Source of the DNA: Roseococcus sp. SYP-B2431 | Lineage (GTDB): Bacteria > Pseudomonadota > Alphaproteobacteria > Acetobacterales > Acetobacteraceae | Assembly: GCF_004336745.1 (NCBI RefSeq) | Contig: NZ_SJXD01000028.1 | Coordinates: 124,001 to 188,000, forward strand | Direction: 5' to 3' | Length of the DNA stretch: 64,000 bases | In this document: in pieces, positions 46,224 through 54,457 of the stretch | Layout of the letters: each line of letters opens with the position of its first letter | Position numbering within the stretch: position 1 is the stretch's first letter | Translations under genes and position numbers: made by a program | Notes under the pieces: generated by a model | Database searches by the model: none | What the model saw: only the letters and a program-made list of their open reading frames with translations | Told to the model about the DNA's origin: nothing

Positions 46224-46895
46224 ATGCGTTGGTGTCTTCTCTTCCTGGCCGTGACGGGCGCCGCCGCGGCCCAGACCAGCCCGCCGGCGCGGCCGCGCCC
46301 GGCGCCGCCCGCGGCGGATGCCATCGCCTCGCCGGGCCATCCCGGCTGGACCGTGGACGCGGAAAACGGCTGCTGGGTCTGGAACCCCAACCCTCAGCAG
46401 GAGGAGACCGTCCGCTGGACCGGCACCTGCCCCGAGGGCCCGGCCCAGGGCGAGGGCGTGCTCGGCTGGAACTACAAGCGCGAGGGCGAGCCGGGCAGCG
46501 AGCGCTACGTCGGCACCATGGCGCGCGGCCGGATGCACGGCATCGGCACCTATCTCGAATCCACCGGCGAGATCTACCAGGGCGAGTTCCAGGAAGGCCG
46601 GGAGCAGGGGCGCGGCCTGCGCGTCTTCCCCACGGGCCGCTACGACGGCGAGTGGCGGCAGGGCCGGCGCCACGGGCGCGGCGTGATGTTCTGGATCAAC
46701 GGCAACCTCTTCCGCGGCGAGTTCCGCGAGGGGCTGCCCGACGGGCCCGGCGAGTTCTACAGCGTGGAGGGCGGCTGGTTCCGCGGCAACTGGCGCGCCG
46801 GCTGCTTCCGCGAAGGCGACCGGGTGGCGGCGATCGGCAAGCCGATCGAGGAATGCGCCCCGCCCGGCGACGACGGGCCGGGACCGCGGCTCTGA
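46224..46895 (+). CDS. Exported MORN repeat protein
   Basis: A 223-residue protein with signal peptide MRWCLLFLAVTGAAAA, a Pro-rich linker, and at least four MORN-type repeats between about residues 95 and 195 (for example YQGEFQEGREQGRGLRVF, YDGEWRQGRRHGRGVMFW, FRGEFREGLPDGPGEFY). MORN repeats form beta-hairpin ladders used in membrane or protein contacts. Ribosome site AAGGAG upstream. Function unknown; periplasmic or outer-membrane-associated. Confidence 0.85.
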   Translation: MRWCLLFLAVTGAAAAQTSPPARPRPAPPAADAIASPGHPGWTVDAENGCWVWNPNPQQEETVRWTGTCPEGPAQGEGVLGWNYKREGEPGSERYVGTMARGRMHGIGTYLESTGEIYQGEFQEGREQGRGLRVFPTGRYDGEWRQGRRHGRGVMFWINGNLFRGEFREGLPDGPGEFYSVEGGWFRGNWRAGCFREGDRVAAIGKPIEECAPPGDDGPGPRL

Positions 46896-46959
46896 TCCCG
46901 GGCCGAAGCTCCTGCGTGCCGGGTGGGCAGGCTGGCGTTCCGGCGATCCGATCTGAGGG

Positions 46960-47505
46960 CTAGCGCCCCTTCTGCGCCGCCAGCTCGGCCTTGAGCGCCG
47001 CGTTCTCCGCCTTGAGCGTCTCGAGCTCGCTGCGGGCGCCGCCCGCCTGGAACGGCGTGAAGAGCCCCATGGCGCGCTCCAGCATCGCCATGTTGCGCTG
47101 GCTGATCTCCTCGATGGAGAAGGGCTTCAGCGCCTGCTCCATGCCGCGCCGGATTTCCTCCTGCTGGCGCGCGAAGCCGGACATGGTGGCCTCCAGGTAG
47201 CGCGGCAGCACGCCTTGCAGGCTGTCGCCGTAGAAGCCGATCAGCTGGCGGAGGAAGCTCTCGGGCAGGAGGTGGCTGCCCTTGGACTCCTCCTCGACGA
47301 TGATCTGTGTCAGGACCGAGCGGGTGATGTCGTCGCCCGACTTGGCGTCGTAGACCACGAAATCGCGCCCCAGCCGCACCATCTGGGCCAGATCCTCGAG
47401 CGTGACGTAGCTGCTGCTTTCCGTGTTGTAGAGGCGGCGGTTGGCGTACTTCTTCACGACGACAGGAGGCGTCGCGGGTTTGATGTCTGCCGGTTGGTCG
47501 GGCAT
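46960..47505 (-). CDS. phaR: Polyhydroxyalkanoate synthesis repressor PhaR
   Basis: A 181-residue regulator: N-terminal PHB_acc_N domain VKKYANRRLYNTESSSYVTL, a central region with YLEATMSGFARQQEEIRR, and a C-terminal coiled coil LETLKAENAALKAELAAQ. PhaR represses phasin and synthesis genes and is released by polymer. Divergent from the PhaE-like and PhaC-like genes, with tandem 15-bp repeats in between that may be its binding sites. Confidence 0.93.
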   Translation of the reverse strand: MPDQPADIKPATPPVVVKKYANRRLYNTESSSYVTLEDLAQMVRLGRDFVVYDAKSGDDITRSVLTQIIVEEESKGSHLLPESFLRQLIGFYGDSLQGVLPRYLEATMSGFARQQEEIRRGMEQALKPFSIEEISQRNMAMLERAMGLFTPFQAGGARSELETLKAENAALKAELAAQKGR

Positions 47506-47520
47506 GCGGCGTTCCCCCAG

Positions 47521-47559
47521 TCAGGCGTTCGGTGGTCAGGCGTTCAGTGGTCAGGCGTT
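47521..47559. repeat. Tandem 15-bp repeats in phaR divergent spacer
   Basis: TCAGGCGTTCGGTGG (47521-47535) and TCAGGCGTTCAGTGG (47536-47550) are followed by a third partial copy TCAGGCGTT at 47551-47559. They begin 15 bp from the phaR start, and about 100 bp from the opposite gene. The regular 15-bp spacing suggests a cooperative protein-binding site or a slipped-strand duplication. Confidence 0.6.
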
Positions 47560-47657
47560 GTGGTCTGGCATTTGTTCCCGCGCGAGCGTAGCACGTGCAC
47601 CAAGGGATGCGAGCAACCTTCGCATGGCTGGAATTTCAAGCTTAGTCATGGGCATGG

Positions 47658-48149
47658 ATGGACCGACCCGAGGATCTCGATCGACTGGCCGCCGACTGGA
47701 TCGCCCTGTGGGAGAGCGAGCTGGCGGCGCTCGGCCGGGACGCGGAGCTGGCCGAGGCCTGGGCCTCGTCCGTCGCGCTGATGTCGGCCTTCTGGCGGGC
47801 CCAGGCGTCGTACATGTCGGCCCGGATGGCGGCGGCGAAGTGGCCGCATGAGCCTTCCCCCTTCACCTTCGGCCCGGAGCCGCCGCGGCCCGCGGCCCCT
47901 TCCGCTGCACCTGATGCTGGGCGCGGCGCGGGGCCTGGCCGCGCTGACGAGCTCGCCCCTGGAGCCATCGCCGGGGGAGCCATCCCCGGGGGCGCCATCC
48001 CCGGGGGGGCCGCTCCCGGGGATGCCGCCCTTCGCGCCCGGCTGGCCGAGTTGGAACGGCGGCTGGCCGCGCTCGAAGGCGGGCCAGGCGGAGGCGGCGC
48101 GGATCGCCCGCGCCCTCGCCAGCCTCGAGCCCGGCGCCCCAAGCCCTGA
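47658..48149 (+). CDS. PhaE-like small protein overlapping the PhaC-like gene
   Basis: A 163-residue protein with a helical N-terminal part (LAADWIALWESELAALGRDA, residues 10-29), a Gly/Ala/Pro linker and a C-terminal coiled coil LRARLAELERRLAALEGG followed by an Arg/Pro tail. The layout recalls PHA synthase partner proteins, but the family is not certain. In the non-overlapped part (47658-47846) by eye only about 4 of 63 codons end in A or T, typical of real genes here. The last 302 bases are shared with the next gene in another frame. Confidence 0.65.
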   Translation: MDRPEDLDRLAADWIALWESELAALGRDAELAEAWASSVALMSAFWRAQASYMSARMAAAKWPHEPSPFTFGPEPPRPAAPSAAPDAGRGAGPGRADELAPGAIAGGAIPGGAIPGGAAPGDAALRARLAELERRLAALEGGPGGGGADRPRPRQPRARRPKP

Positions 48150-49155
48150 GGCCTTCCGGGCCGCCGTTCTGCGGCGGCTCTGGCGACAGGACGCCGCGCT
48201 GCTGAGGGGCCTCGCCGCCTATCGCCGCCACCCGCATCTCCGCGCCCTGTCCGATCCGCCGGTGCTGTGGAGCGAGGGCTCGGCGCGGCTGCTGGATTAC
48301 GGCGGCAAAGGGCGGCCGGTGCTCTTCGTACCCTCGCTGGTGAACCGGCATTACGTTCTGGACCTCGACGAGGGCGCCTCGCTCATGCGGCACCTCGCGG
48401 GGCGCGGCTTCCGGCCGCTGCTGCTGGACTGGGGCTGGCCCGGGCCGGTCGAGCGGCGCTTCACCCTCACCGACCACATCGCCGGCCGGCTGGAGCGCGC
48501 GCTGACGGCGGCGCCGGCGGGGCTGGTGCTGGCCGGCTACTGCATGGGCGGGCTGCTGGCGCTGGCCGCCGCGCTCCGCCGGCCCGACCGCGTGGCGGCG
48601 CTCGCCCTGCTCGCCACGCCCTGGGACTTCTCCGCCGACCCGCAGGCGGGCGGCCTCGCGCGCCTGCTGCCGGGGCTGGAGCCGCTGATGGAACCGGCCG
48701 GCGCGCTCGGCGTCGACATGCTGCAGAGCCTCTTCGCCATGCTCGACCCCTACGCCATCCCGGAGAAGTTCCGCGCCTTCTCGCGGCTCGACCCCGCCGG
48801 CGACCGCGCCCGGCGCTTCGTCGCGCTGGAGGACTGGCTGAACGACGGCGTGCCGCTCCCCGCGCCCGTGGCGCGCGAGACGCTCGGCGGCTGGTACGGC
48901 GAGAACGCGCCAGCCCGCGGCGCATGGGCGGTGGCCGGCCTGCCGGTGCTCCCGCGCGACTGGCGCGGCCCCGCCTTCGTCGCGATCCCGGCGCGCGACC
49001 GCATCGTGCCGCCGGGCTCGGCCCTGCCGCTGGCCGCGGCGATCCCGGGGGCGGTGACCCATGTCGCGCAGGCCGGGCATATCGGCATGGTCGCCGGCCA
49101 GGGCGCCGAGGCTGCGCTGTGGCGGCCGCTGGGGGACTGGCTGGCGGCGCTGTAG
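47848..49155 (+). CDS. PHA synthase-related alpha/beta hydrolase (PhaC-like)
   Basis: A 435-residue alpha/beta hydrolase with the PHA synthase-like nucleophile box GYCMGG (Cys232), Asp384 (ARDRIVPP) and His411 (AGHIGM) as triad. LPVLPRDWRGPAFV and WSEGSARLLDYGGKGRPVLF are typical of this PhaC-like subgroup, shorter than class I synthases (about 580). Could be a polymerase or a related acyltransferase/hydrolase. The N-terminal RPLPLHLMLGAARGLA lies in the region overlapped by the upstream gene, so the overlap is not avoidable by a later start. Confidence 0.82.
   Translation: MSLPPSPSARSRRGPRPLPLHLMLGAARGLAALTSSPLEPSPGEPSPGAPSPGGPLPGMPPFAPGWPSWNGGWPRSKAGQAEAARIARALASLEPGAPSPEAFRAAVLRRLWRQDAALLRGLAAYRRHPHLRALSDPPVLWSEGSARLLDYGGKGRPVLFVPSLVNRHYVLDLDEGASLMRHLAGRGFRPLLLDWGWPGPVERRFTLTDHIAGRLERALTAAPAGLVLAGYCMGGLLALAAALRRPDRVAALALLATPWDFSADPQAGGLARLLPGLEPLMEPAGALGVDMLQSLFAMLDPYAIPEKFRAFSRLDPAGDRARRFVALEDWLNDGVPLPAPVARETLGGWYGENAPARGAWAVAGLPVLPRDWRGPAFVAIPARDRIVPPGSALPLAAAIPGAVTHVAQAGHIGMVAGQGAEAALWRPLGDWLAAL
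47961..48020 (+). repeat. Four 15-bp tandem repeats in dual-coding overlap
   Basis: Units of 15 bp (GGAGCCATCGCCGGG and variants) occur four times at 47961, 47976, 47991 and 48006. Being a multiple of three, they keep both frames and give a Gly/Ala/Ile-Pro linker in the small protein and a Pro/Ser/Gly linker in the PhaC-like protein. Confidence 0.75.
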
Positions 49156-49257
49156 GTTCCTGTCGCATCGCCGTCCCCGAGACGAGGGCGCGCCCCCTCC
49201 AACTGGACGCTGGCCGCCCCCAGATGCAGAGTGACGCCCAACCCTGGGAGAGAACCC

Positions 49258-50433
49258 ATGACCGACATCGTCATCGCTTCCGCCGCACGCACGCCCGTCG
49301 GCAGCTTCAACGGCGCGCTCGCCTCCCTTCCCGCCCATGAGCTCGGCAAGGTCGCAATCGAGGCGGCGCTGAGCCGCGCGGGCGTGTCCCCCGAGGAGGT
49401 GGACGAGGTGATCCTCGGCCAGATTCTCACCGCCAATGCCGGCCAGAACCCGGCCCGGCAGGCCGCGGTGAACGCCGGAATCCCGGTCGAGCGGACGGCC
49501 TTCGGCATCAACCAGCTCTGCGGCTCGGGCCTGCGGGCGGTGGCGCTGGCCGCGCAGCAGATCGCGACCGGCGACGCCAAGATCGTCGTCGCCGGCGGCC
49601 AGGAGAGCATGAGCCAGGCGCCGCATGCGCAGAACCTGCGCGGCGGGCAGAAGATGGGCGCCCTCGAACTCACCGACACGATGCTGAAGGACGGGCTGTG
49701 GGACGCCTTTCACGGCTACCACATGGGCAGCACGGCCGAGAACGTCGCGCAGAAGTACCAGCTCACGCGCGGCGAGCAGGACGAGTTCGCGGCGAACTCC
49801 CAGCGCAAGGCGGGCGAGGCCATGAAGGCCGGCCGCTTCAGGGACGAGATCGCGCCGGTGACGGTGAAGGGCCGCAAGGGCGACACGGTCGTCTCCGACG
49901 ACGAGTATCCGAAGCCCGACACCACCGCCGAAGTCCTCGCCAAGCTGCGCCCGGCCTTCGCGAAGGACGGCACGGTGACCGCCGGCAATGCCTCGGGCAT
50001 CAACGACGGCGCGGCAGCGCTGGTGGTGATGTCGGCCGAGGAGGCGAGGCGGCGCGGGATCAAGCCGCTCGCGACCATCAAGAGCTGGGCGACGGCGGGC
50101 GTGGACCCCTCGATCATGGGCACGGGCCCCATCCCGGCGAGCCGCAAGGCGCTGGAAAAGGCCGGCTGGACGATCGGCGACCTCGACCTGATCGAGGCCA
50201 ACGAGGCCTTCGCGGCGCAGGCCTGCGCGGTGAACAAGGATCTCGGCTGGGACACGTCCAAGGTGAACGTGAACGGCGGCGCGATCGCGCTGGGCCATCC
50301 GATCGGCGCCAGCGGCGCGCGCGTGCTGACGACGCTGCTTTACGAGATGCAGCGCCGCGACGCGAAGAAGGGCCTCGCCACGCTGTGCATCGGCGGCGGC
50401 ATGGGCGTGGCCATGTGCCTCCAGCGCGACTGA
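49258..50433 (+). CDS. phaA: Acetyl-CoA acetyltransferase (beta-ketothiolase)
   Basis: A 391-residue biosynthetic-type thiolase condensing two acetyl-CoA to acetoacetyl-CoA, the first step of polyhydroxybutyrate synthesis. The nucleophile is Cys88 ([16 protein letters not shown]); the His and second Cys regions [16 protein letters not shown] and [10 protein letters not shown] are present. The start at 49258 follows GGGAGAG. It follows the PhaC-like gene in the same direction; no phaB reductase gene is in the window. Confidence 0.93.
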   Translation: MTDIVIASAARTPVGSFNGALASLPAHELGKVAIEAALSRAGVSPEEVDEVILGQILTANAGQNPARQAAVNAGIPVERTAFGINQLCGSGLRAVALAAQQIATGDAKIVVAGGQESMSQAPHAQNLRGGQKMGALELTDTMLKDGLWDAFHGYHMGSTAENVAQKYQLTRGEQDEFAANSQRKAGEAMKAGRFRDEIAPVTVKGRKGDTVVSDDEYPKPDTTAEVLAKLRPAFAKDGTVTAGNASGINDGAAALVVMSAEEARRRGIKPLATIKSWATAGVDPSIMGTGPIPASRKALEKAGWTIGDLDLIEANEAFAAQACAVNKDLGWDTSKVNVNGGAIALGHPIGASGARVLTTLLYEMQRRDAKKGLATLCIGGGMGVAMCLQRD

Positions 50434-50441
50434 TCACGTCC

Positions 50442-50476
50442 GGGGCGGCGCCTGTCATTGCCCCGGGGGCCGCCCC
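50442..50476. terminator. Hairpin between convergent phaA and flagellin genes
   Basis: GGGGCGGC (50442-50449) pairs with GCCGCCCC (50469-50476), with additional inner pairing. It occupies the 48-bp gap between two convergent genes and could terminate both, but neither side has a long U-tract. Confidence 0.4.
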
Positions 50477-50481
50477 GCCCC

Positions 50482-51390
50482 TCACCCCTTGAACAGCGAC
50501 AGCAGCATCTGCGGTGCCTGGTTGGCGATGCCCAGCGCCTGGCTGCCCAGCTGCTGGCGGATCTGCAGCGACTGCAGCCGCGCCGATTCCTTCGCCAGGT
50601 CCGCGTCGATCAGCGCGCCCATGCCCGCCTCCTGCGCGTCCATCTTCGCCTTGTTGAAGTTGATCTGCGTGTCGACGTAGCGGCTATAGCTGCCGAGGTT
50701 GTTCAGCGCCGTCAGCGTGTTGTTGATCGCGACGTTCACCGCCCCGCCCGTGGTCAGCGCGTCCGCGAAGCTGCTGATGGCATTGGCGAGCGTGGTGCCG
50801 GCCGCCACGCCGGCGGTCGTCATGCCGAGATTGGTCAGCGCGGTGAATCCGGCCTGGCCGTTGACGCCCTGGGTGGCGATGCGCGCGAAGGAATAGGTCG
50901 CGCCCTCGCCGTTGCGGACCGTCTTGATCTCGCCGAGCGTCGTGCCGGTGTCGCCCACCGTCGCCGTCGTGTTCAGCATGGACTGGCCGTTATAGGTCGT
51001 GTCCGTCACGAAGTTGGAGATCTGGCTGAACTTCTCCTTCAGCGAGGCGATGTACTGGCTGCGCTGGGCGGGCGTGATGTTCGCGTCCGAAAGGGCCACC
51101 ACGGTGGACTTCACGTCCTTCAGCACGGTCGAGATGTTCTCGAGGCCGGTGCGCGTGGTGTCGAGCAGCCCCTTGATGCCGCCGAGCTGCTGGTTGGCCG
51201 AGGTGGTGGAGGCGAGGTCGCCACGGATGCGCTCGGCCACCGCATAGGCCGCGCCGTCGTCCCGCGCGTCGGAGACGCGGAAGCCGGTGGAGATGCGCTT
51301 CTGCGTCGCCTCCATCTCGGCGCTGGTCCGGTTCAGCGACTGGAGCGCGACCATCGCGCCCATATTTGTGTTCACGGAGTTGAGCGACAT
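50482..51390 (-). CDS. fliC: Flagellin
   Basis: A 302-residue filament subunit, short as in many alphaproteobacteria. Conserved D0/D1 ends are visible: VNTNMGAMVALQSLNRTSAE and RISTGFRVSDARDDGAAYAV at the N terminus, QSLQIRQQLGSQALGIANQA at the C terminus; the variable middle is small. No chaperone or flagellar operon adjoins it. A CtrA-like site lies 262 bp upstream. Confidence 0.95.
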   Translation of the reverse strand: MSLNSVNTNMGAMVALQSLNRTSAEMEATQKRISTGFRVSDARDDGAAYAVAERIRGDLASTTSANQQLGGIKGLLDTTRTGLENISTVLKDVKSTVVALSDANITPAQRSQYIASLKEKFSQISNFVTDTTYNGQSMLNTTATVGDTGTTLGEIKTVRNGEGATYSFARIATQGVNGQAGFTALTNLGMTTAGVAAGTTLANAISSFADALTTGGAVNVAINNTLTALNNLGSYSRYVDTQINFNKAKMDAQEAGMGALIDADLAKESARLQSLQIRQQLGSQALGIANQAPQMLLSLFKG

Positions 51391-51728
51391 GGGTGTTTTT
51401 CCTCGTCTGTCGGCGCCCGCCGGGCGGCGCGGTATGTGGTCGGGTCGTGCGAATCAGCGCCTGCGCGCGGAGGCCCCAGGGGATGGCGGGCGCGCGGCCG
51501 GGGCCTCGGGCGTGATGATCGAAGATGGGAAGGCGCCGTGGATCTGAATCCAGCGCGCCGGTCCGCCGGGCGATACGCCCTTCGCGGCCAGTGAGGTGTC
51601 CTGCATCCTGCGGGTCCGGTCCTGTGTCGCCATGGACATGGACCGGGGCCGGTTAACGGCCGGCTAACGCCGCGGCGAAACCGAATCTTTTCGAAGGCCA
51701 GCCCGGCGCCGGCTTCCGGGTATCCGTC
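51391..51728. other. Long leader/intergenic region upstream of flagellin
   Basis: This 338-bp stretch lies between the flagellin start and the stop of the HWE kinase gene on the same strand. It holds a CtrA-like dyad (51653-51667) and a possible 61-codon ORF on the minus strand (51454-51639, MSMATQDRTRRMQDTSLAAK at its start) that resembles no known flagellar protein and has only moderate codon bias, so it is not called as a gene. No sigma-28 or sigma-54 promoter was recognised. Confidence 0.6.
51653..51667 (-). promoter_or_regulatory. CtrA-like TTAA-N7-TTAA site upstream of flagellin
   Basis: Minus strand reads TTAG, seven bases CCGGCCG, then TTAACC, one mismatch from the TTAA-N7-TTAAC consensus of the alphaproteobacterial cell-cycle regulator CtrA, which controls flagellar genes in this class. 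TTAA is rare in this window. Its distance to flagellin (262 bp) is larger than usual. Confidence 0.4.
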
Positions 51729-52928
51729 TCAGATCGCCAGGTTGGCCGGCGACAGCGTGATCGTCACGACCAGCCCCTGCGGCCGCCAGTCGAGGTCCAG
51801 ACCGCCCATGAGGCGCTGGACCACGATGTCCTCCACCATCGTCGCGCCGAAGCCCCGCGCTTCCGGCGGCGCCGCCACCGGAGGGCCGCCCTGCTCCGCC
51901 CAGTTCAGGACGAACTGCCCGCCCAGGAACCGCCAGGAGATCTCCACGCGGCCCTCCCGGGTCGCCAGCCCGCCATACTGGGCGGCATTCGCCGCGAGCT
52001 CGTGCAGCACCAGCGCGAGGCCGGCCACCGCCTGCTCGCCGCAGCGCACCGGCGGGCCGGACCAGGTGAAGCGGTGCGGCGCGCCGGGTGCCGGATCCTC
52101 GTGCGGCCGAACGATCTGCTCCACCAGCACACGCAGGTCCGAGGTGGGGCTGGCGGCGTCGCGCGATCCGCGGCGGACCAGCGCATGCGCCATGGCGAGG
52201 GCCCGCATGCGGCCCGAGATCTTCTCCGCCAGATCTTCCTTCGTGCCCGCCGTGCGGGCGCTGAGCCGGACCATGCCGTCAACGACGGAGAACAGGTTCC
52301 TCAGCCGGTGGCTGATCTCGCGCGCCAGCGTCTCCTGGTCGGCCAGCGCGCGCTGCAGCCGACCTTCCGTCCGCACCATCCGCATGGCGATGCCCACGAA
52401 GCCGGCCAGCTCCGTCATCGCCCGGGCATCCCCGCCGTCGAAATGCCCTTCGGCCCCGGCGACGATCCAGAGCGTGCCGAGGGGGGTCTCGCCGCCGAGG
52501 TTCAGCGGGATCAGCAGGATCTCGGGCAGCTCGAATCCGCCCTCGGCGATCCAGCCGTAGAGCCGCTCCGGATGCCGCGCCAGAACCGGCGCGCCCCGGG
52601 CGAGGGTGACGGCGGAGGGGCTGCTGTCGCCCGGCGTCGCCGAATCCTCGAAGGGCGCGAGCAGGCCGCGCAGGTGGCGCCAGCGGAAGAGGCCCGGCGC
52701 GGGCGTCTCCTGGAGGAGGCTGAGGCCGGCGGAGACGCCGCCGGTCATCTCCATGGCAAGATCGACGAAGCGCGGCAGCACCCGCTCCGGCTGCTCCGCC
52801 ATCAGCCCGGCCAGCTCCTGGAGGGCGCGCTTCTCGCGCAGCGGATCGTCGCGCCTCGGCGGCCGGCGCTCCAGCTCCTCGGTGATGTAGATCTCGGGCG
52901 TCGGACCGGAGGTCCGAACCGTTTCCAT
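51729..52928 (-). CDS. HWE-type sensor histidine kinase with GAF-like domain
   Basis: A 399-residue soluble kinase. Residues about 35-190 form a GAF-like sensor (GTLWIVAGAEGHFDGGDARA); the transmitter has the phosphoacceptor His207 (EISHRLRNLFSVVDGMV), N-box HELAANAAQYGG, and Trp343-x-Glu345 that define the HWE family. Alphaproteobacterial HWE kinases act in light, stress or motility control through separate response regulators. No response regulator gene adjoins. It is upstream of flagellin in the same direction; functional relation is unproven. Confidence 0.9.
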   Translation of the reverse strand: METVRTSGPTPEIYITEELERRPPRRDDPLREKRALQELAGLMAEQPERVLPRFVDLAMEMTGGVSAGLSLLQETPAPGLFRWRHLRGLLAPFEDSATPGDSSPSAVTLARGAPVLARHPERLYGWIAEGGFELPEILLIPLNLGGETPLGTLWIVAGAEGHFDGGDARAMTELAGFVGIAMRMVRTEGRLQRALADQETLAREISHRLRNLFSVVDGMVRLSARTAGTKEDLAEKISGRMRALAMAHALVRRGSRDAASPTSDLRVLVEQIVRPHEDPAPGAPHRFTWSGPPVRCGEQAVAGLALVLHELAANAAQYGGLATREGRVEISWRFLGGQFVLNWAEQGGPPVAAPPEARGFGATMVEDIVVQRLMGGLDLDWRPQGLVVTITLSPANLAI

Positions 52929-52985
52929 CAGGGTCTTCTCCTGCCCGCCCCTTCTACAACACCGGGCCGTCTGCCGGCGAGGCGC

Positions 52986-53018
52986 AAAAAAGCCGGGGAG
53001 GGCGGCGCCCTCCCCGGC
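52986..53018 (-). terminator. Intrinsic terminator upstream of the HWE kinase gene
   Basis: On the minus strand a 12-bp stem GCCGGGGAGGGC/GCCCTCCCCGGC with a 3-base loop is followed by TTTTTT. It ends the transcript of the exported-protein gene at 53040-53483 before the kinase. Confidence 0.93.
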
Positions 53019-53039
53019 CTTCGGGCCGTCCAGCCTGGA

Positions 53040-53483
53040 TCAGGCGCCGCGGAGCGCCATCTCGATCTGCCGCATGGCCTCCTGGCGGTCGCGCTTGCGC
53101 AGCGCCTCGCGGGCGCTGGAGATGGAACTGATGCGCGGCCCCGCCGCCGGGGTGCCGGCCCGCGACGGCTCGGTGCTCCGGCTCAGCAGGCGGGTCTCGG
53201 CCCGCTCCAGGAACTCGTTGGCCTGGCCGAGATTGCCCCGGCCGATGGCGGCCTTGGCCTGCATCAGCCAATCCTGCACGCCCCGCGCGTCGATGTCGTC
53301 GGCGACGGCGCCGTCGCGGTTCTGCATGGGGACGGAGGGCGGGCCGGAATTGCGACGCTCGCGCTCCATCTCGGTGAGCGAGTCGCTGCGGCCGGGCGCC
53401 CCGTATGGCTGCATCTGCGCCAAAGCGGGGGCGGCGAGCAGGACGGTGCCGAAGGCGGCGGTGAGCCAGGTGCTTTTGCGCAT
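53040..53483 (-). CDS. Exported protein of unknown function
   Basis: A 147-residue protein with signal peptide MRKSTWLTAAFGTVLLAAPALA and mature start QMQPYG. The C-terminal half is helical (QDWLMQAKAAIGRGNLGQAN, then REALRKRDRQEAMRQIEMAL) in a way seen in small periplasmic helical proteins. No enzyme motif. Good spacing and a strong terminator at its 3' end indicate an independently transcribed gene. Confidence 0.75.
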   Translation of the reverse strand: MRKSTWLTAAFGTVLLAAPALAQMQPYGAPGRSDSLTEMERERRNSGPPSVPMQNRDGAVADDIDARGVQDWLMQAKAAIGRGNLGQANEFLERAETRLLSRSTEPSRAGTPAAGPRISSISSAREALRKRDRQEAMRQIEMALRGA

Positions 53484-53662
53484 GTGGGTCTCCTCGGAGA
53501 TCGCTGCCCGGGCGCGTCGCCTTGCCCGGGTCGTGGGGGAGCCGGTCGCAGACCGGAAAGGGGCGCGCCGTGGCCGGCACGTCCTCCGCCCCTAGGGAGC
53601 GGATGCGCGATGAACGCCTGGGGCCAGGGCAGGTTGCCCGCCTGCCACCCCCCGCCGCGAGC

Positions 53663-54454
53663 CTACCCCAGCAGCAGCACCGCCAGCATCACCACGCCGA
53701 GGGCGATGCGGTACCAGCCGAAGGGCGTGAAGCCGATCCGCCCGATCACGGCCAGAACCGCCTTCACCGTCGCCAGCGCCACCACGAAGGCCGTCACGAA
53801 GCCCACGGCGATCAGCGACATCCCGTCCATGGACAGCTCGTGCCGCGCCTTCAGCAGCGAATAGGCCGTGGCCGCGAGCATGGTCGGGATGGCGAGGACG
53901 AAGCTGAACTCGGCCGCCGTCCTGCGGTCCACGCCGCAGAGCAGCGCCGTGATGATGGTGGCGCCGGAGCGCGAGGTGCCCGGGATCATCGCCAGCGCCT
54001 GGCCGAAGCCGATCAGCACGGCGGCCAGCGGGCCGATCTCGGGGACGGAATGGATGCTCGGTTCCGGCATCTTCCGCTCGATCGCGATGATGGCGATGCC
54101 GCCCAGGATCAGCGCCACGCAGACCACATAGGGGTTGAAGAGCAGCGCGGTGATCGTGCCGTGCAGCGTCGCGCCGATGACCATCGCGGGCAGGAAGGCG
54201 AGGAGGATGTTGATGGCGAAGTAGCGCTGCGGCGTGCGTGGGCGCCACATGTGCCGCAGCACGTCCAGCAGCTTCGGCCAGAAGACCACGACCACCGCGA
54301 GGATGGCGCCGAGCTGGATGGAGATCTCGAAGACCTTGCCCGGCGGGCCCTGGAAGCCGAGCAGCTCGCCCAGCAGGATCAGATGGCCGGTGGAGGAGAT
54401 GGGCAGGAACTCGGTGAGGCCCTCGATGAGGCCCATCAGGAATGCGTCGAACAT
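53663..54454 (-). CDS. uppP: Undecaprenyl-diphosphate phosphatase
   Basis: A 263-residue membrane enzyme recycling the lipid carrier of cell-wall synthesis by dephosphorylating undecaprenyl diphosphate; overexpression confers bacitracin resistance in known systems. The two catalytic regions are GLTEFLPISSTGHLIL near the N terminus and IPGTSRSGATI. Three bases after the proB stop, with its ribosome site AAAGG inside the last proB codons, so it is translationally coupled to the repeat-bearing end of proB. Confidence 0.95.
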   Translation of the reverse strand: MFDAFLMGLIEGLTEFLPISSTGHLILLGELLGFQGPPGKVFEISIQLGAILAVVVVFWPKLLDVLRHMWRPRTPQRYFAINILLAFLPAMVIGATLHGTITALLFNPYVVCVALILGGIAIIAIERKMPEPSIHSVPEIGPLAAVLIGFGQALAMIPGTSRSGATIITALLCGVDRRTAAEFSFVLAIPTMLAATAYSLLKARHELSMDGMSLIAVGFVTAFVVALATVKAVLAVIGRIGFTPFGWYRIALGVVMLAVLLLG

Positions 54455-54457
54455 TCT

